Origin: Haloarcula rubripromontorii
GTDB taxonomy: Archaea; Halobacteriota; Halobacteria; Halobacteriales; Haloarculaceae
Length of the DNA stretch: 64,000 nt
Assembly: GCF_001280425.1 (NCBI RefSeq)
Contig: NZ_LIUF01000001.1
Location: 538,945 to 602,944, forward strand
Reading direction: 5' to 3'
Shown here: one piece after another, positions 28,245 through 35,351 of the stretch
How the letters are laid out: each line of letters begins with the position of its first letter
Position numbering within the stretch: the first letter of the stretch is position 1
Program-made: the position numbers and the translations under genes
Notes under the pieces: generated by a model
The model's input: only the letters and a program-made list of their open reading frames with translations
Database searches by the model: none
What the model was told of the DNA's origin: nothing

Positions 28245-28392
28245 ACTGGGCTCCCATACCGAGACGCTACGACTGGTGGATGGTTAGTTTGACACCACAT
28301 AACACAGTAATCGGAGCCAAACCGGGGAGAGCGCGTCTACCTCAAAAAGCATTTTCCGGACCGCTGCCGGTCCAGATTGGCACGTCAGTGCG

Positions 28393-29652
28393 TCAGCGAC
28401 AGGGCTTCGCTGTCCCGACTCGATGCAGCCGATACGCGCCGCGCTCCCGACCCTCGTCATGGTAGACGACCGGCTCTTCGACAGCGACGGCGGTCCCGTC
28501 GGAGACTGCGGCCGCCGTCACAACGCCGTCGGTGTCCAGCGTGTCGACGGGGCCGTCTGCGACATCGAACAGCCGAAGTGCGTGGTCGTCGGCGTCGCGG
28601 TCCCGGAAGTTCTGCGCGCCGGGAACGGCCAGCACCGAGCCGTCGGTCCCCAGACCGCTGGCGAAGCCGCCGACGGGCGCGTCCCAGCGACGGTCGCCAT
28701 CGAGTGAGAGACCAGCGGCGGTGTGTTCGTTCGGATGGCGGGCGTCCGTCTCGCGGCCGTCCTCGGGGTAGGTGTTGCCGGTAACGAACACCGCTCCCTC
28801 GCCCGACGTGTGGACGTGGTTCGGGTACGCGTAGACGGTGTCGCCGGCCACGTCGGTCGGCGTCGCCAGCGGAACGCGCCAGCGTTCCCGACCGCCGCTG
28901 TCGAGTCGGTAGCCACAGTAGTCGCCGTGGCTGGAGACGACAGCGCCCCCGTCGAGCAGCGACACATCGCCGACGCGGCGCTGGCCGTCGGTTCCGGGGT
29001 CCCACATCCAGCGCGGGTCGCCGTCGTCGGCGTCGAGGACGACGAGGCCGTGCTGGTGGTCGCCGGGACAGCGGTTGTACGCGACAGCGACGCGGTTCTC
29101 GTCGGCGTCGAGCGAGATGGGGGAGCCGTCGGTTCGGTACGTCCAGTCGATGGTTCCGTCAGGTCCGAAGGCGTAGACGACACTCTCGAAGTGGCGCAGG
29201 TCGTTTCCGTCGTCGTCGGTTCGGCGTTCGTACCGCCGGGCGGCGGCGTAGAGCCGGTCACTGTCGGTGGCGAGGCTGGCGACGAACGGCAGCAGGAAGC
29301 GCGTCTCCTGCTGGGCTTCACCGAGGTCCGTCCGGGTTTCGTACCGCCATTGCAGGTCTCCGTCGGCGTCGTGACAGCGGATCTCGCCGCGGGCGCTACG
29401 CTCGCCGACGACGACACCGCCGTCGAAGGGCACCGCCGCGACGACACTCGGTTCGCCATCCGTCTCGTACTGCCAGCGCCGGTGTGGCGGGCCGGAATCC
29501 GCTGACACGTCGAACGCCTGCAAGTCCCCGTCAGAAGTCCCAACAACCGCCAGCCCGTCGGTCAGCGTGACCGCCGAACGGCGACCCTGGTGGCGCGAAC
29601 GAGCCGGGGCCACGTCACCGAGGTCGACGGTCGGGGTGCGCTGGCTACTCAT
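28393..29652 (-). CDS. PQQ-type beta-propeller protein in the cobalamin operon
   Basis: I chose the ATG at 29652, giving 419 residues; the longer frame upstream lies over the previous gene. Repeating units with Trp-(Gln/Arg)-Tyr-Glu-Thr and Val-Val-x-Leu-Asp-Ala-Asp-Asp-Gly-Asp-Pro-Arg-Trp suggest a seven- or eight-bladed propeller like PQQ-repeat proteins. There is no signal peptide, so it should be cytoplasmic. Its start overlaps the end of the preceding DUF3209-like gene by 8 nt, so it is translated with the cobalamin genes. Its function in the pathway is unknown. Confidence 0.75.
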   Translation of the reverse strand: MSSQRTPTVDLGDVAPARSRHQGRRSAVTLTDGLAVVGTSDGDLQAFDVSADSGPPHRRWQYETDGEPSVVAAVPFDGGVVVGERSARGEIRCHDADGDLQWRYETRTDLGEAQQETRFLLPFVASLATDSDRLYAAARRYERRTDDDGNDLRHFESVVYAFGPDGTIDWTYRTDGSPISLDADENRVAVAYNRCPGDHQHGLVVLDADDGDPRWMWDPGTDGQRRVGDVSLLDGGAVVSSHGDYCGYRLDSGGRERWRVPLATPTDVAGDTVYAYPNHVHTSGEGAVFVTGNTYPEDGRETDARHPNEHTAAGLSLDGDRRWDAPVGGFASGLGTDGSVLAVPGAQNFRDRDADDHALRLFDVADGPVDTLDTDGVVTAAAVSDGTAVAVEEPVVYHDEGRERGAYRLHRVGTAKPCR

Positions 29653-30016
29653 CGACCGGGAAGGCCTCATGGAGCACGTCGTGGGCCTCACCGAGCCCGG
29701 CGAGGACATCCTCGCCCTGCATGGTGATGCGTGACACCGCCCGCTCGGCGTCGCGGACGGCAACGAGTCGGCCCCGGAGGTAGTCGTATTCGGGGTCATC
29801 CTCGTCAGTCGCGGCGATCTCTTCTTCGAGGTCCACGAGCGCCGCGTCGAGGTGGCGCTCAATGGCGGCCAGCGTCTCCGCGCCGGCCAGCGCCTCAATA
29901 GGGCCGGTCATGTGGCCCTCCAGCTCCTGTTCGGCGTGCTGGCGGGCGTGGTCGTCTTCGGTACCGAGAACGTTCATGAGGCCCAGTCGGAGGGCCTCGA
30001 TTTCGTAGCAGCTCAT
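29645..30016 (-). CDS. DUF3209-like small protein of cobalamin operon
   Basis: I chose the ATG at 30016 (Met-Ser-Cys-Tyr-Glu-Ile-Glu-Ala-Leu-Arg). The 123-residue, highly acidic, helical protein begins with the Ser-Cys-Tyr-Glu-Ile motif of DUF3209-like proteins that accompany cobalamin genes in haloarchaea. A His-Ala-Arg-Gln-His-Ala-Glu stretch could bind metal. It lies 22 nt after the CbiX-ferredoxin gene and overlaps the propeller gene. Role unknown. Confidence 0.75.
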   Translation of the reverse strand: MSCYEIEALRLGLMNVLGTEDDHARQHAEQELEGHMTGPIEALAGAETLAAIERHLDAALVDLEEEIAATDEDDPEYDYLRGRLVAVRDAERAVSRITMQGEDVLAGLGEAHDVLHEAFPVDE

Positions 30017-30038
30017 GGGTGTAGTAGTGGTGGAAGTC

Positions 30039-31262
30039 TCAAAGCGTCTGGTCGACAAGTTCGCTTACGATGCGGTCACGGTCCAGATGTGAGGAGACGA
30101 TGTCGGCGGCGTCCTCATCTTCGACGCCGCCGTACCAGACGCCGTCGGGGTAGACGGCGACCATCGGCCCCTCGCCACAGCGGCCGAGACACGACGACCG
30201 CGTGATGCGGGCGTCGCACTGGTCGCTGTCGCGGGCGGCCTGACGCAGTCGTTCGAGGACCGCCGGCGCGCCGTCCTGCGCGCAGGTCTGGTTCGTGCAG
30301 ACGGCAACGTGCTTTTCCGGGGCGTCGTGGACGTGCGGGTCGTCGTCGACGTTCTCGCGGTCGGCGTGTTCGGCCTGGTGGGTCAGCGCCCGGAGCATCG
30401 CCCGCGCGCCGCCCTGATCCTCCTCGTAGCCGTCGAGTTCGACCTTGTACTTGCAGGTGTCACAGGACATCTCGACGCTCCCCGTTCGCGCCTCCTGCCA
30501 GCGGTCGCCGAGCACGTCCAGCAGGCGCGTATCGGTCCCGAGCGGTTCGCCCGGCGCGGCGTCGACGTAGGGGTACTCGTCGTCGAACTCGCGTGCGCCG
30601 TCCTTGATGCGGCCGGTCAGCACGCCGTCGCCGAGCATGTACGGGATGACGACGACGGCGTCGGGGCGGGTCTTGGCGATGTCGTGCAGCGTCTCGTCGA
30701 GCAGCGGCTCGGTGACGCCGATAAAGGAGGCCTCGACCCGCGAGAACTCGCGACCCTCGTACAGCAGGCGGGCGAGTTTGTGCACGTCGGCGTTGGCGTC
30801 CGGGTCGCTGGAGCCGCGGGCACAGACGACGGCGGCTACCTCGTCGGCCTCGCGGTCGACGCCCAGTTCGGCCTCGACAGCGGCCGCGCGGTCGTCCAGC
30901 AGGTCCAGCAACGCCGGGTGGACGCCCAGATGTGCGCCGTTGTTGATGGTCAGTTCGGGGTGGGCCTCGCGGGCCTGCTCGACGGCCAGGGGCACGTCGT
31001 TTTTGACGTGGCTGGCGGCGAACAGGGAGAGGTGGACCACCGACACCTGCGAGACTGCACCGGCCAGTCCCGCGATGGCGTCGTCGATGGCCGGCTCCGC
31101 GAGTTCGAGGAAGGCCGCGTCGACCGGGATGCCGAGCCGTCCCTCCAGTTCGACCGCGAGGTCGCGGACCTGTTCATTGGACTTCTCGCGGCGGGAGCCG
31201 TGGCCGACGAGCAACACTGCCTCGTCGTCCAGCGTCTCGGGTGCGCTGATAGCCTCGCTCAT
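30039..31262 (-). CDS. cbiX: CbiX sirohydrochlorin cobaltochelatase fused to a 2Fe-2S ferredoxin-like domain
   Basis: The start is the ATG at 31262, giving 407 residues. Residues about 15-255 form CbiX with the active-site Gly-His-Gly-Ser near 21-24 and a second histidine in His-Leu-Gly-Val-His-Pro. A Ser-Cys-Asp-Thr-Cys-Lys linker follows near 275. Residues about 325-400 are a thioredoxin-like 2Fe-2S ferredoxin with Val-Cys-Thr-Asn-Gln-Thr-Cys and Ser-Ser-Cys-Leu-Gly-Arg-Cys-Gly-Glu-Gly-Pro. CbiX inserts cobalt into sirohydrochlorin early in the anaerobic route. The fused iron-sulfur part may sense redox state or supply electrons. Its start overlaps the stop of the preceding gene. Confidence 0.88.
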   Translation of the reverse strand: MSEAISAPETLDDEAVLLVGHGSRREKSNEQVRDLAVELEGRLGIPVDAAFLELAEPAIDDAIAGLAGAVSQVSVVHLSLFAASHVKNDVPLAVEQAREAHPELTINNGAHLGVHPALLDLLDDRAAAVEAELGVDREADEVAAVVCARGSSDPDANADVHKLARLLYEGREFSRVEASFIGVTEPLLDETLHDIAKTRPDAVVVIPYMLGDGVLTGRIKDGAREFDDEYPYVDAAPGEPLGTDTRLLDVLGDRWQEARTGSVEMSCDTCKYKVELDGYEEDQGGARAMLRALTHQAEHADRENVDDDPHVHDAPEKHVAVCTNQTCAQDGAPAVLERLRQAARDSDQCDARITRSSCLGRCGEGPMVAVYPDGVWYGGVEDEDAADIVSSHLDRDRIVSELVDQTL

Positions 31263-31921
31263 TATCGGACTCGTTCGATGCTCTTCCGGAGCTTGCGCCG
31301 CCGGCTGGGCGCGAACAGCCCCGTTTCCTCGCTGCCCTCGTACAGCCAGTCGCCGAGGGCAGGTGCCGCGTCGTCGTCGACGCCGAACCAGTAGCCCGAC
31401 GAGGTTTCCGAGAGGTCGTCGTAGGGCGCGTCGACCGGACAGCGGTCCAGCAACGTCTGAATCGTCCGGAGCAGGCGCTCGTCGCTGTGGACGAAGGAGA
31501 TGCCGACGGCGTCGTCGTCGGACTTGAAACACACCGTGCCACAGCCCTCCAGCAACCCCCGGAGGAGCTGGCGGTCGTAGTCGGCCAGCGCGTCGAAGCG
31601 GTAGCCGCCCGAATCGCCGTCGAAGGGGAGTCCGAGTGCGGCGCTGGCGCGGTCCGCGAGGCCGCCGACGACCTGCACCGTGAACTCCTCTTCTGTGCGT
31701 GTTATCGAGGTGTCGTGAGCGTACGCACGCTCGACGATTCGGCGGTCGGCCCGCTCCGCGCCGGCAATGGAGGCCAGTCGCCGGGCGGCCGTCTCGTCGT
31801 TCGTTCGAACCGTGACACAGCCGTCCTCGCACTCGCCGTCACCGGCGACCCGCCCCCAGAAGTACGCCGTCTCGGGGTGGGCCGCGAGCATATCGTTCGG
31901 CGCACCGGTTTCGACGCTCAT
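31262..31921 (-). CDS. LAGLIDADG-like protein embedded in the cobalamin operon
   Basis: This 219-residue protein looks like a two-repeat LAGLIDADG homing-endonuclease fold. Repeat 1 has Tyr-Phe-Trp-Gly-Arg-Val-Ala-Gly-Asp-Gly-Glu at residues 20-30; repeat 2 has Leu-Leu-Arg-Gly-Leu-Leu-Glu-Gly-Cys-Gly-Thr at 119-129, followed by a Leu-Leu-Arg-Thr-Ile-Gln-x-Leu-Leu helix. The metal-binding acid is kept in repeat 1 (Asp28) but replaced by Cys127 in repeat 2, so nuclease activity is doubtful. It is not an intein or intron product: it is a separate gene overlapping the ferredoxin gene by 4 nt and cbiX by 3 nt. A DNA-binding regulatory role is possible. Related haloarchaeal proteins are usually just called cobalamin biosynthesis proteins. 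Confidence 0.65.
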   Translation of the reverse strand: MSVETGAPNDMLAAHPETAYFWGRVAGDGECEDGCVTVRTNDETAARRLASIAGAERADRRIVERAYAHDTSITRTEEEFTVQVVGGLADRASAALGLPFDGDSGGYRFDALADYDRQLLRGLLEGCGTVCFKSDDDAVGISFVHSDERLLRTIQTLLDRCPVDAPYDDLSETSSGYWFGVDDDAAPALGDWLYEGSEETGLFAPSRRRKLRKSIERVR

Positions 31922-32190
31922 GGCTGGACCTCCTCGGTGTCAGTCGCCGGCGCGTCGACTGCCCCTGCGTCCTCCTCGACGGACTCCACGTGAATCGCGT
32001 CCAGCGGACAGGCCGCGGCGGCCTGCTCGGCGTCGTCTCGCCGGTCGTCGTCGAAGGTGGCCGTCACCGCGTGCTCGTCGTCCGTCTCGATGGCAGCCAG
32101 CCCCTCGCTGTCCTCGACGAAGCGGTCGTCCCGGACGAGGCAGGCGAACACGCCGTCGCAGGCGTCGCGGTCGATTGTGATGCGGTACAT
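31918..32190 (-). CDS. Ferredoxin, probably 3Fe-4S
   Basis: The 90-residue protein has Asp-Ala-Cys-Asp-Gly-Val-Phe-Ala-Cys near residues 9-15 and Ala-Cys-Pro-Leu-Asp-Ala-Ile near 60. Only three cysteines fit a cluster, which suggests [3Fe-4S]. It probably passes electrons to a step of corrin synthesis, such as ring contraction or cobalt reduction. It overlaps the LAGLIDADG-like gene by 4 nt and cbiH by 1 nt. Confidence 0.85.
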   Translation of the reverse strand: MYRITIDRDACDGVFACLVRDDRFVEDSEGLAAIETDDEHAVTATFDDDRRDDAEQAAAACPLDAIHVESVEEDAGAVDAPATDTEEVQP

Positions 32191-33287
32191 CAGTAGTCGT
32201 ACTTGGTCTCGTAGCCCCGCGGGGTCACCATCCGGTCGTCCCAGACGTAGGTGTCCTCGTTGCCCACCAGCAGGGTCGTAGTCATGTCCACGAGGTCGGT
32301 CTCGCCCAGGTCAGGCAGGTCGCCGAGTTCGACGATTTCGACCTGCTCGTCCTCGCGGCCGGCGGCGTGGACGACGCCGACGGGCGTCTCGGGGTCGCGG
32401 TGCTCCAGCAGGATTTCACAGCACTTCTCGTAGTTGTCCCGGCGCTTGCGGCTCCAGGGGTTGTAGATGGTGATGGTAAAGCCCTCCTTGGCGGCGGCGT
32501 GGAGCCGCGACTCGATGGTCGGCATGTCGGTGAGGTGGTCCGACAGCGAGATGGAGACGGTGTCGTTGACCAGCGGCGCGCCCACGCGGGCCGCACAGGA
32601 CTGAGCCGCCGGGACGCCGGGCACCACGTCGAAATCGAGCATCGTCGCCGTCGCGCCCTTCGATTCGATGATCTCCAGCGCGAGGCCGGCCAGCGCGTAC
32701 ACGTTCGGGTCGCCGCTGCCGATAATGGCCACGTCGTTGCCCGCCAGCGCGCGGTCGATAGCCTCCTCCGTTCGGGACACCTCGCCGCACATCGGCGTGT
32801 TGTAGATGTCCTCGGCCTGTTCAGTTACTTCGTCGGGCAGGAGTTCGACGTAGGTGGTGTAGCCGACGATGTGTTCGGCGTCGAGCAGTGCGGAGCGAGC
32901 GCGGGCGGTCATCCCTTCAGGCTGGCCGGGACCGAGACCGACGGCGATGAGCTGGCCCGGCTCGGCGTCGAAGTCGTCGACCGTCGCACCGACTTCCTCC
33001 TCTTCCTCCGAGTCGCTGGAGGCGGACGCGCCACAGGAGCTACCGCTCGACGACGAATCGGAGGAGGACGACGCCCCGCACTTGGAAGTCGTGTCGTCGC
33101 CCGCGTCCGGCGTCGTTTCTGTGGACGAGCTTGCCGAGCTCGCGCCGCACTTGGAGCCGGTGTCGGGCTCTGCTTCCGCTTCGCTCGCGGCGTTGCCGCT
33201 CGCGCTTTCCGAGGGGCTTCGCGTCTCGCTTGCGCCGCATTTCGATTCCGTCTCTGTACTCGCGTCTGTGGTGTTGTCAGTACTCAT
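32190..33287 (-). CDS. cbiH: Cobalt-precorrin-3B C17-methyltransferase with a Cys-repeat N-terminal tail
   Basis: The methylase domain (about residues 110-365) has Gly-Leu-Gly-Pro-Gly-Gln-Pro-Glu-Gly-Met-Thr, Ser-Gly-Asp-Pro-Asn-Val-Tyr, Val-Pro-Gly-Val-Pro-Ala and a C-terminal Val-Thr-Pro-Arg-Gly-Tyr, as in CbiH/CobJ. The first 105 residues are a Ser/Thr/Glu-rich tail with four Cys-Gly-Ala-Ser units (cysteines 17, 47, 70 and 85), three preceded by Ser-Lys. Such a tail is not part of normal CbiH. It may bind cobalt or another soft metal. It is the second of two cbiH genes in this operon, starting 2 bases after the first ends. Confidence 0.88.
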   Translation of the reverse strand: MSTDNTTDASTETESKCGASETRSPSESASGNAASEAEAEPDTGSKCGASSASSSTETTPDAGDDTTSKCGASSSSDSSSSGSSCGASASSDSEEEEEVGATVDDFDAEPGQLIAVGLGPGQPEGMTARARSALLDAEHIVGYTTYVELLPDEVTEQAEDIYNTPMCGEVSRTEEAIDRALAGNDVAIIGSGDPNVYALAGLALEIIESKGATATMLDFDVVPGVPAAQSCAARVGAPLVNDTVSISLSDHLTDMPTIESRLHAAAKEGFTITIYNPWSRKRRDNYEKCCEILLEHRDPETPVGVVHAAGREDEQVEIVELGDLPDLGETDLVDMTTTLLVGNEDTYVWDDRMVTPRGYETKYDY

Positions 33288-33289
33288 TG

Positions 33290-34216
33290 TCAGAAATCGT
33301 CGACGTCACGCCCGCCGCGCGGGGTGACGAGGAACTCCTGGTAGTCGTTGCGCCACACTTCGGTCTCGTGAGTGCCGACGACGATGGACGAACCCATGCC
33401 GCCGACCTTGTCGTCGTGGTCGGGCAGGTCGCCAAGCGTCGTGATGGTCTCCGTTTCGTCGTCGAGGTTGCGGCCGGCCTCGCCGCGACCGGAGTCGTTG
33501 ACGATAGCGGCAGGCACGTCGTCGGCTCGTTCCTCCCGCAACACGTCGACGGCCCGCTCGTAGTCGCGCCAGCAGTTGTAGAGGACGACGACGAAGCCGC
33601 TAATCGCGGCCGCCCGGAGCTTTTCCTCGATTTCGTCCCAGCCGCGCCACTTGTCGGACAGCGAGATGGTACAGAAATCGTTCGACAGCGGCGCTCCGAG
33701 GTTCGCCGCCCCCGACAGCGCTGCGGTCACGCCGGGGACGATTTCGATTGGCACGTCGTCGGCGTCGTCGGCGTCGGCCATCGTAAAGAGGAGGTCGGAC
33801 TTCCCGTAGACGTTCGGGTCGCCGCCGGAGACGTGGGCGATGTCCTCGCCGGCACGGACCCGCTCGAAGGCCTCGCGGGCGAGTTCGACCTGCTTGCCCA
33901 TCGACGACCGGATGAGCGTCTGGCGGCTGCCGTCGGGTCGCTCCAGCACGGTCCCTTCCTCATCGGCGATTTCGCCGTCGTCGGTTTCGCCGTCGAGTTC
34001 GGCGGACTGGGGCGGAAGCGTCCCGTCTTTCCGCAGGAACTCCTGATAGAGGTTCGAGGCGATGATGCAGTCGGCGGTCTGGATGACGTCTTTCGCCCGC
34101 TGGGTCATGTCGTGGGGGAGGCCCGGCCCGATGCCAACCACGTACAGCGTCCCGTAGTCGGCTGGACGCGTCGCCTCGGCCGCGGCCGCTGTCGACTGGC
34201 GCCCGTCGCTGCTCAT
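33290..34216 (-). CDS. cbiH: Cobalt-precorrin C17-methyltransferase paralogue (first CbiH)
   Basis: I chose the ATG at 34216, giving 308 residues. It has Gly-Ile-Gly-Pro-Gly-Leu-Pro-His-Asp-Met-Thr, Ser-Gly-Gly-Asp-Pro-Asn-Val-Tyr, Val-Pro-Gly-Val-Thr-Ala and Val-Thr-Pro-Arg-Gly-Gly, so it is CbiH-like. A variable acidic insertion sits near residues 65-105. Two CbiH paralogues side by side suggest that one has another role, such as the ring-contraction partner step. The start codon overlaps the stop of a 16-codon upstream ORF, and operator site B lies 70-100 nt upstream. Confidence 0.85.
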   Translation of the reverse strand: MSSDGRQSTAAAAEATRPADYGTLYVVGIGPGLPHDMTQRAKDVIQTADCIIASNLYQEFLRKDGTLPPQSAELDGETDDGEIADEEGTVLERPDGSRQTLIRSSMGKQVELAREAFERVRAGEDIAHVSGGDPNVYGKSDLLFTMADADDADDVPIEIVPGVTAALSGAANLGAPLSNDFCTISLSDKWRGWDEIEEKLRAAAISGFVVVLYNCWRDYERAVDVLREERADDVPAAIVNDSGRGEAGRNLDDETETITTLGDLPDHDDKVGGMGSSIVVGTHETEVWRNDYQEFLVTPRGGRDVDDF

Positions 34217-34263
34217 CCTGTGTCTCCGAGAGCCGCCGGTCGAATCTCGATACTGTGGCGCAT
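34213..34263 (-). CDS. 16-codon upstream ORF coupled to the cbiH operon
   Basis: From the ATG at 34263 a frame of 16 codons ends in a TGA that overlaps the cbiH ATG as ATGA. A TATA-like TTTTAT at about 34287-34292 lies 27 nt before the uORF ATG, so a leaderless transcript would start at this uORF, not at cbiH. The product (beginning Met-Arg-His-Ser-Ile-Glu) has no known function; the act of translating it may control cbiH. This is inference from geometry. Confidence 0.35.
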   Translation of the reverse strand: MRHSIEIRPAALGDTG

Positions 34264-34287
34264 GGTGAGTACAACGCCGCTTTCGCA

Positions 34288-34315
34288 TAAAACAATTGTG
34301 CTTGTATTAGTTCAA
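34288..34315. promoter_or_regulatory. Cobalamin-locus operator, site B (before the cbiH operon)
   Basis: TAAAACAA at 34288-34295, a 6-base spacer, TTGTATTA at 34302-34309, then GTTCAA completing a second overlapping palindrome. The layout and most bases match site C, including the extra CAA half-site. On the minus strand the left arm reads TTGTTTTA and contains the likely TATA element. A protein bound here would block the cbiH promoter. Confidence 0.65.
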
Positions 34316-34429
34316 GCAGAGGCGTTAGCAGAGAAAGTCAGGTTGTCACGAGGGTCGGAGTCTGATCGAGAAAACACAGAGCTTCGACCGGTTGTGTCCG
34401 CAGTCGCGCTCGAATACCGCGACAACTGA

Positions 34430-35194
34430 TCAGGTGTTGCTCAGTCCCCCATCGACGACGACACTCTCGCCGTTGACGTAGGAGGCCATATCGCTGGCGA
34501 GGAACGTCGCCACGTCGGCGATCTCCTCGGGTTCGCCGAAGCGGCCCGAGGGGATGAGTTCCTTCAGCATCATCTTCGTCGTGTCGTCGATCCGCTCGTC
34601 CTCGAACATCTGCGTCTTGCTGTAGCCCGGATGGATGGCGTTGACCCGGATGTCGTAGTTGCTCAGGCGGTCCGCGAGCGCGTAGGTGAACAGTCGAACC
34701 GCGCCCTTGGACGTGCAGTAGTTGACCAGCAGCCCGGTACCGCGGATACCGCCCGAACTGGACATATTGATGACGGTCCCGCCGCCGTTCTCCCGCATCG
34801 CCTCGGTCGCGACCTGCGCGCCGAAGAACACACCCTTCGTGTTCACGTCCATCAGCCGGTCGTAGTCCGCCTCTGTGGTCTCGTAGAAGTCCGCTATCTC
34901 GGAGATCCCGGCGTTGTTGACCATGATATCGATACCGCCCAGTTCTTCGGCCGCGGCGACGGCCACTTCCAGATCGTCGGGACTGGTCACGTCACATTCG
35001 ACAAAGTGTGCGTCTCGGTCGGTCTCGGCTTCGACTAGTTCGTGGGTCGGTTGACCGCCCTCGCGGGGCTCCTCCTGCTGGTCTGCGACAATCACGTCAG
35101 CACCGTGCTCCGCGTACCGTCGGCAGATGGCCCGGCCGAACCCGCTCGCGCCGCCCGTGACGACCGCCGTCTTGTCTTCGAGTAGTGTTGTCAT
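34430..35194 (-). CDS. Short-chain dehydrogenase/reductase
   Basis: I chose the ATG at 35194, giving 254 residues, the classic SDR length. It has Thr-Gly-Gly-Ala-Ser-Gly-Phe-Gly (cofactor turn), Asn-Asn-Ala-Gly and a catalytic Tyr-Cys-Thr-Ser-Lys. The C-terminal Tyr-Val-Asn-Gly-Glu-Ser-Val-Val-Val-Asp-Gly-Gly is typical of FabG-like enzymes. An AT-rich TATA-like stretch at 35215-35232 suggests its own promoter. It sits between two cobalamin operons but has no operator of the shared type, so it is probably unrelated to B12. Confidence 0.88.
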   Translation of the reverse strand: MTTLLEDKTAVVTGGASGFGRAICRRYAEHGADVIVADQQEEPREGGQPTHELVEAETDRDAHFVECDVTSPDDLEVAVAAAEELGGIDIMVNNAGISEIADFYETTEADYDRLMDVNTKGVFFGAQVATEAMRENGGGTVINMSSSGGIRGTGLLVNYCTSKGAVRLFTYALADRLSNYDIRVNAIHPGYSKTQMFEDERIDDTTKMMLKELIPSGRFGEPEEIADVATFLASDMASYVNGESVVVDGGLSNT

Positions 35195-35211
35195 GCGACA
35201 GCTATCACCAC

Positions 35212-35232
35212 AGCCGCATATAATAAATAAGT
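35212..35232 (-). promoter_or_regulatory. TATA region of the SDR gene
   Basis: An AT-rich run reading TTATTTATTATATG on the minus strand is centred about 27 nt upstream of the SDR start codon at 35194. It is a strong haloarchaeal TATA candidate for a leaderless transcript. Confidence 0.5.
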
Positions 35233-35351
35233 TTAGAGTTGTACAGTGACAGAGACGCGGAACAATTGTCGAGTCGCCGCCCGGGATAGTCACGCAGTTG
35301 CTCGGTGGCCGAAAAGCGGAGCTGAAAACGCAGTGTGTGAGAAACAGGAAG

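Noticed and set aside
31262-31921. Active homing endonuclease or intein
   Set aside because: The second acidic residue is lost, and the gene is free-standing with overlaps to both neighbours and no interrupted host gene.
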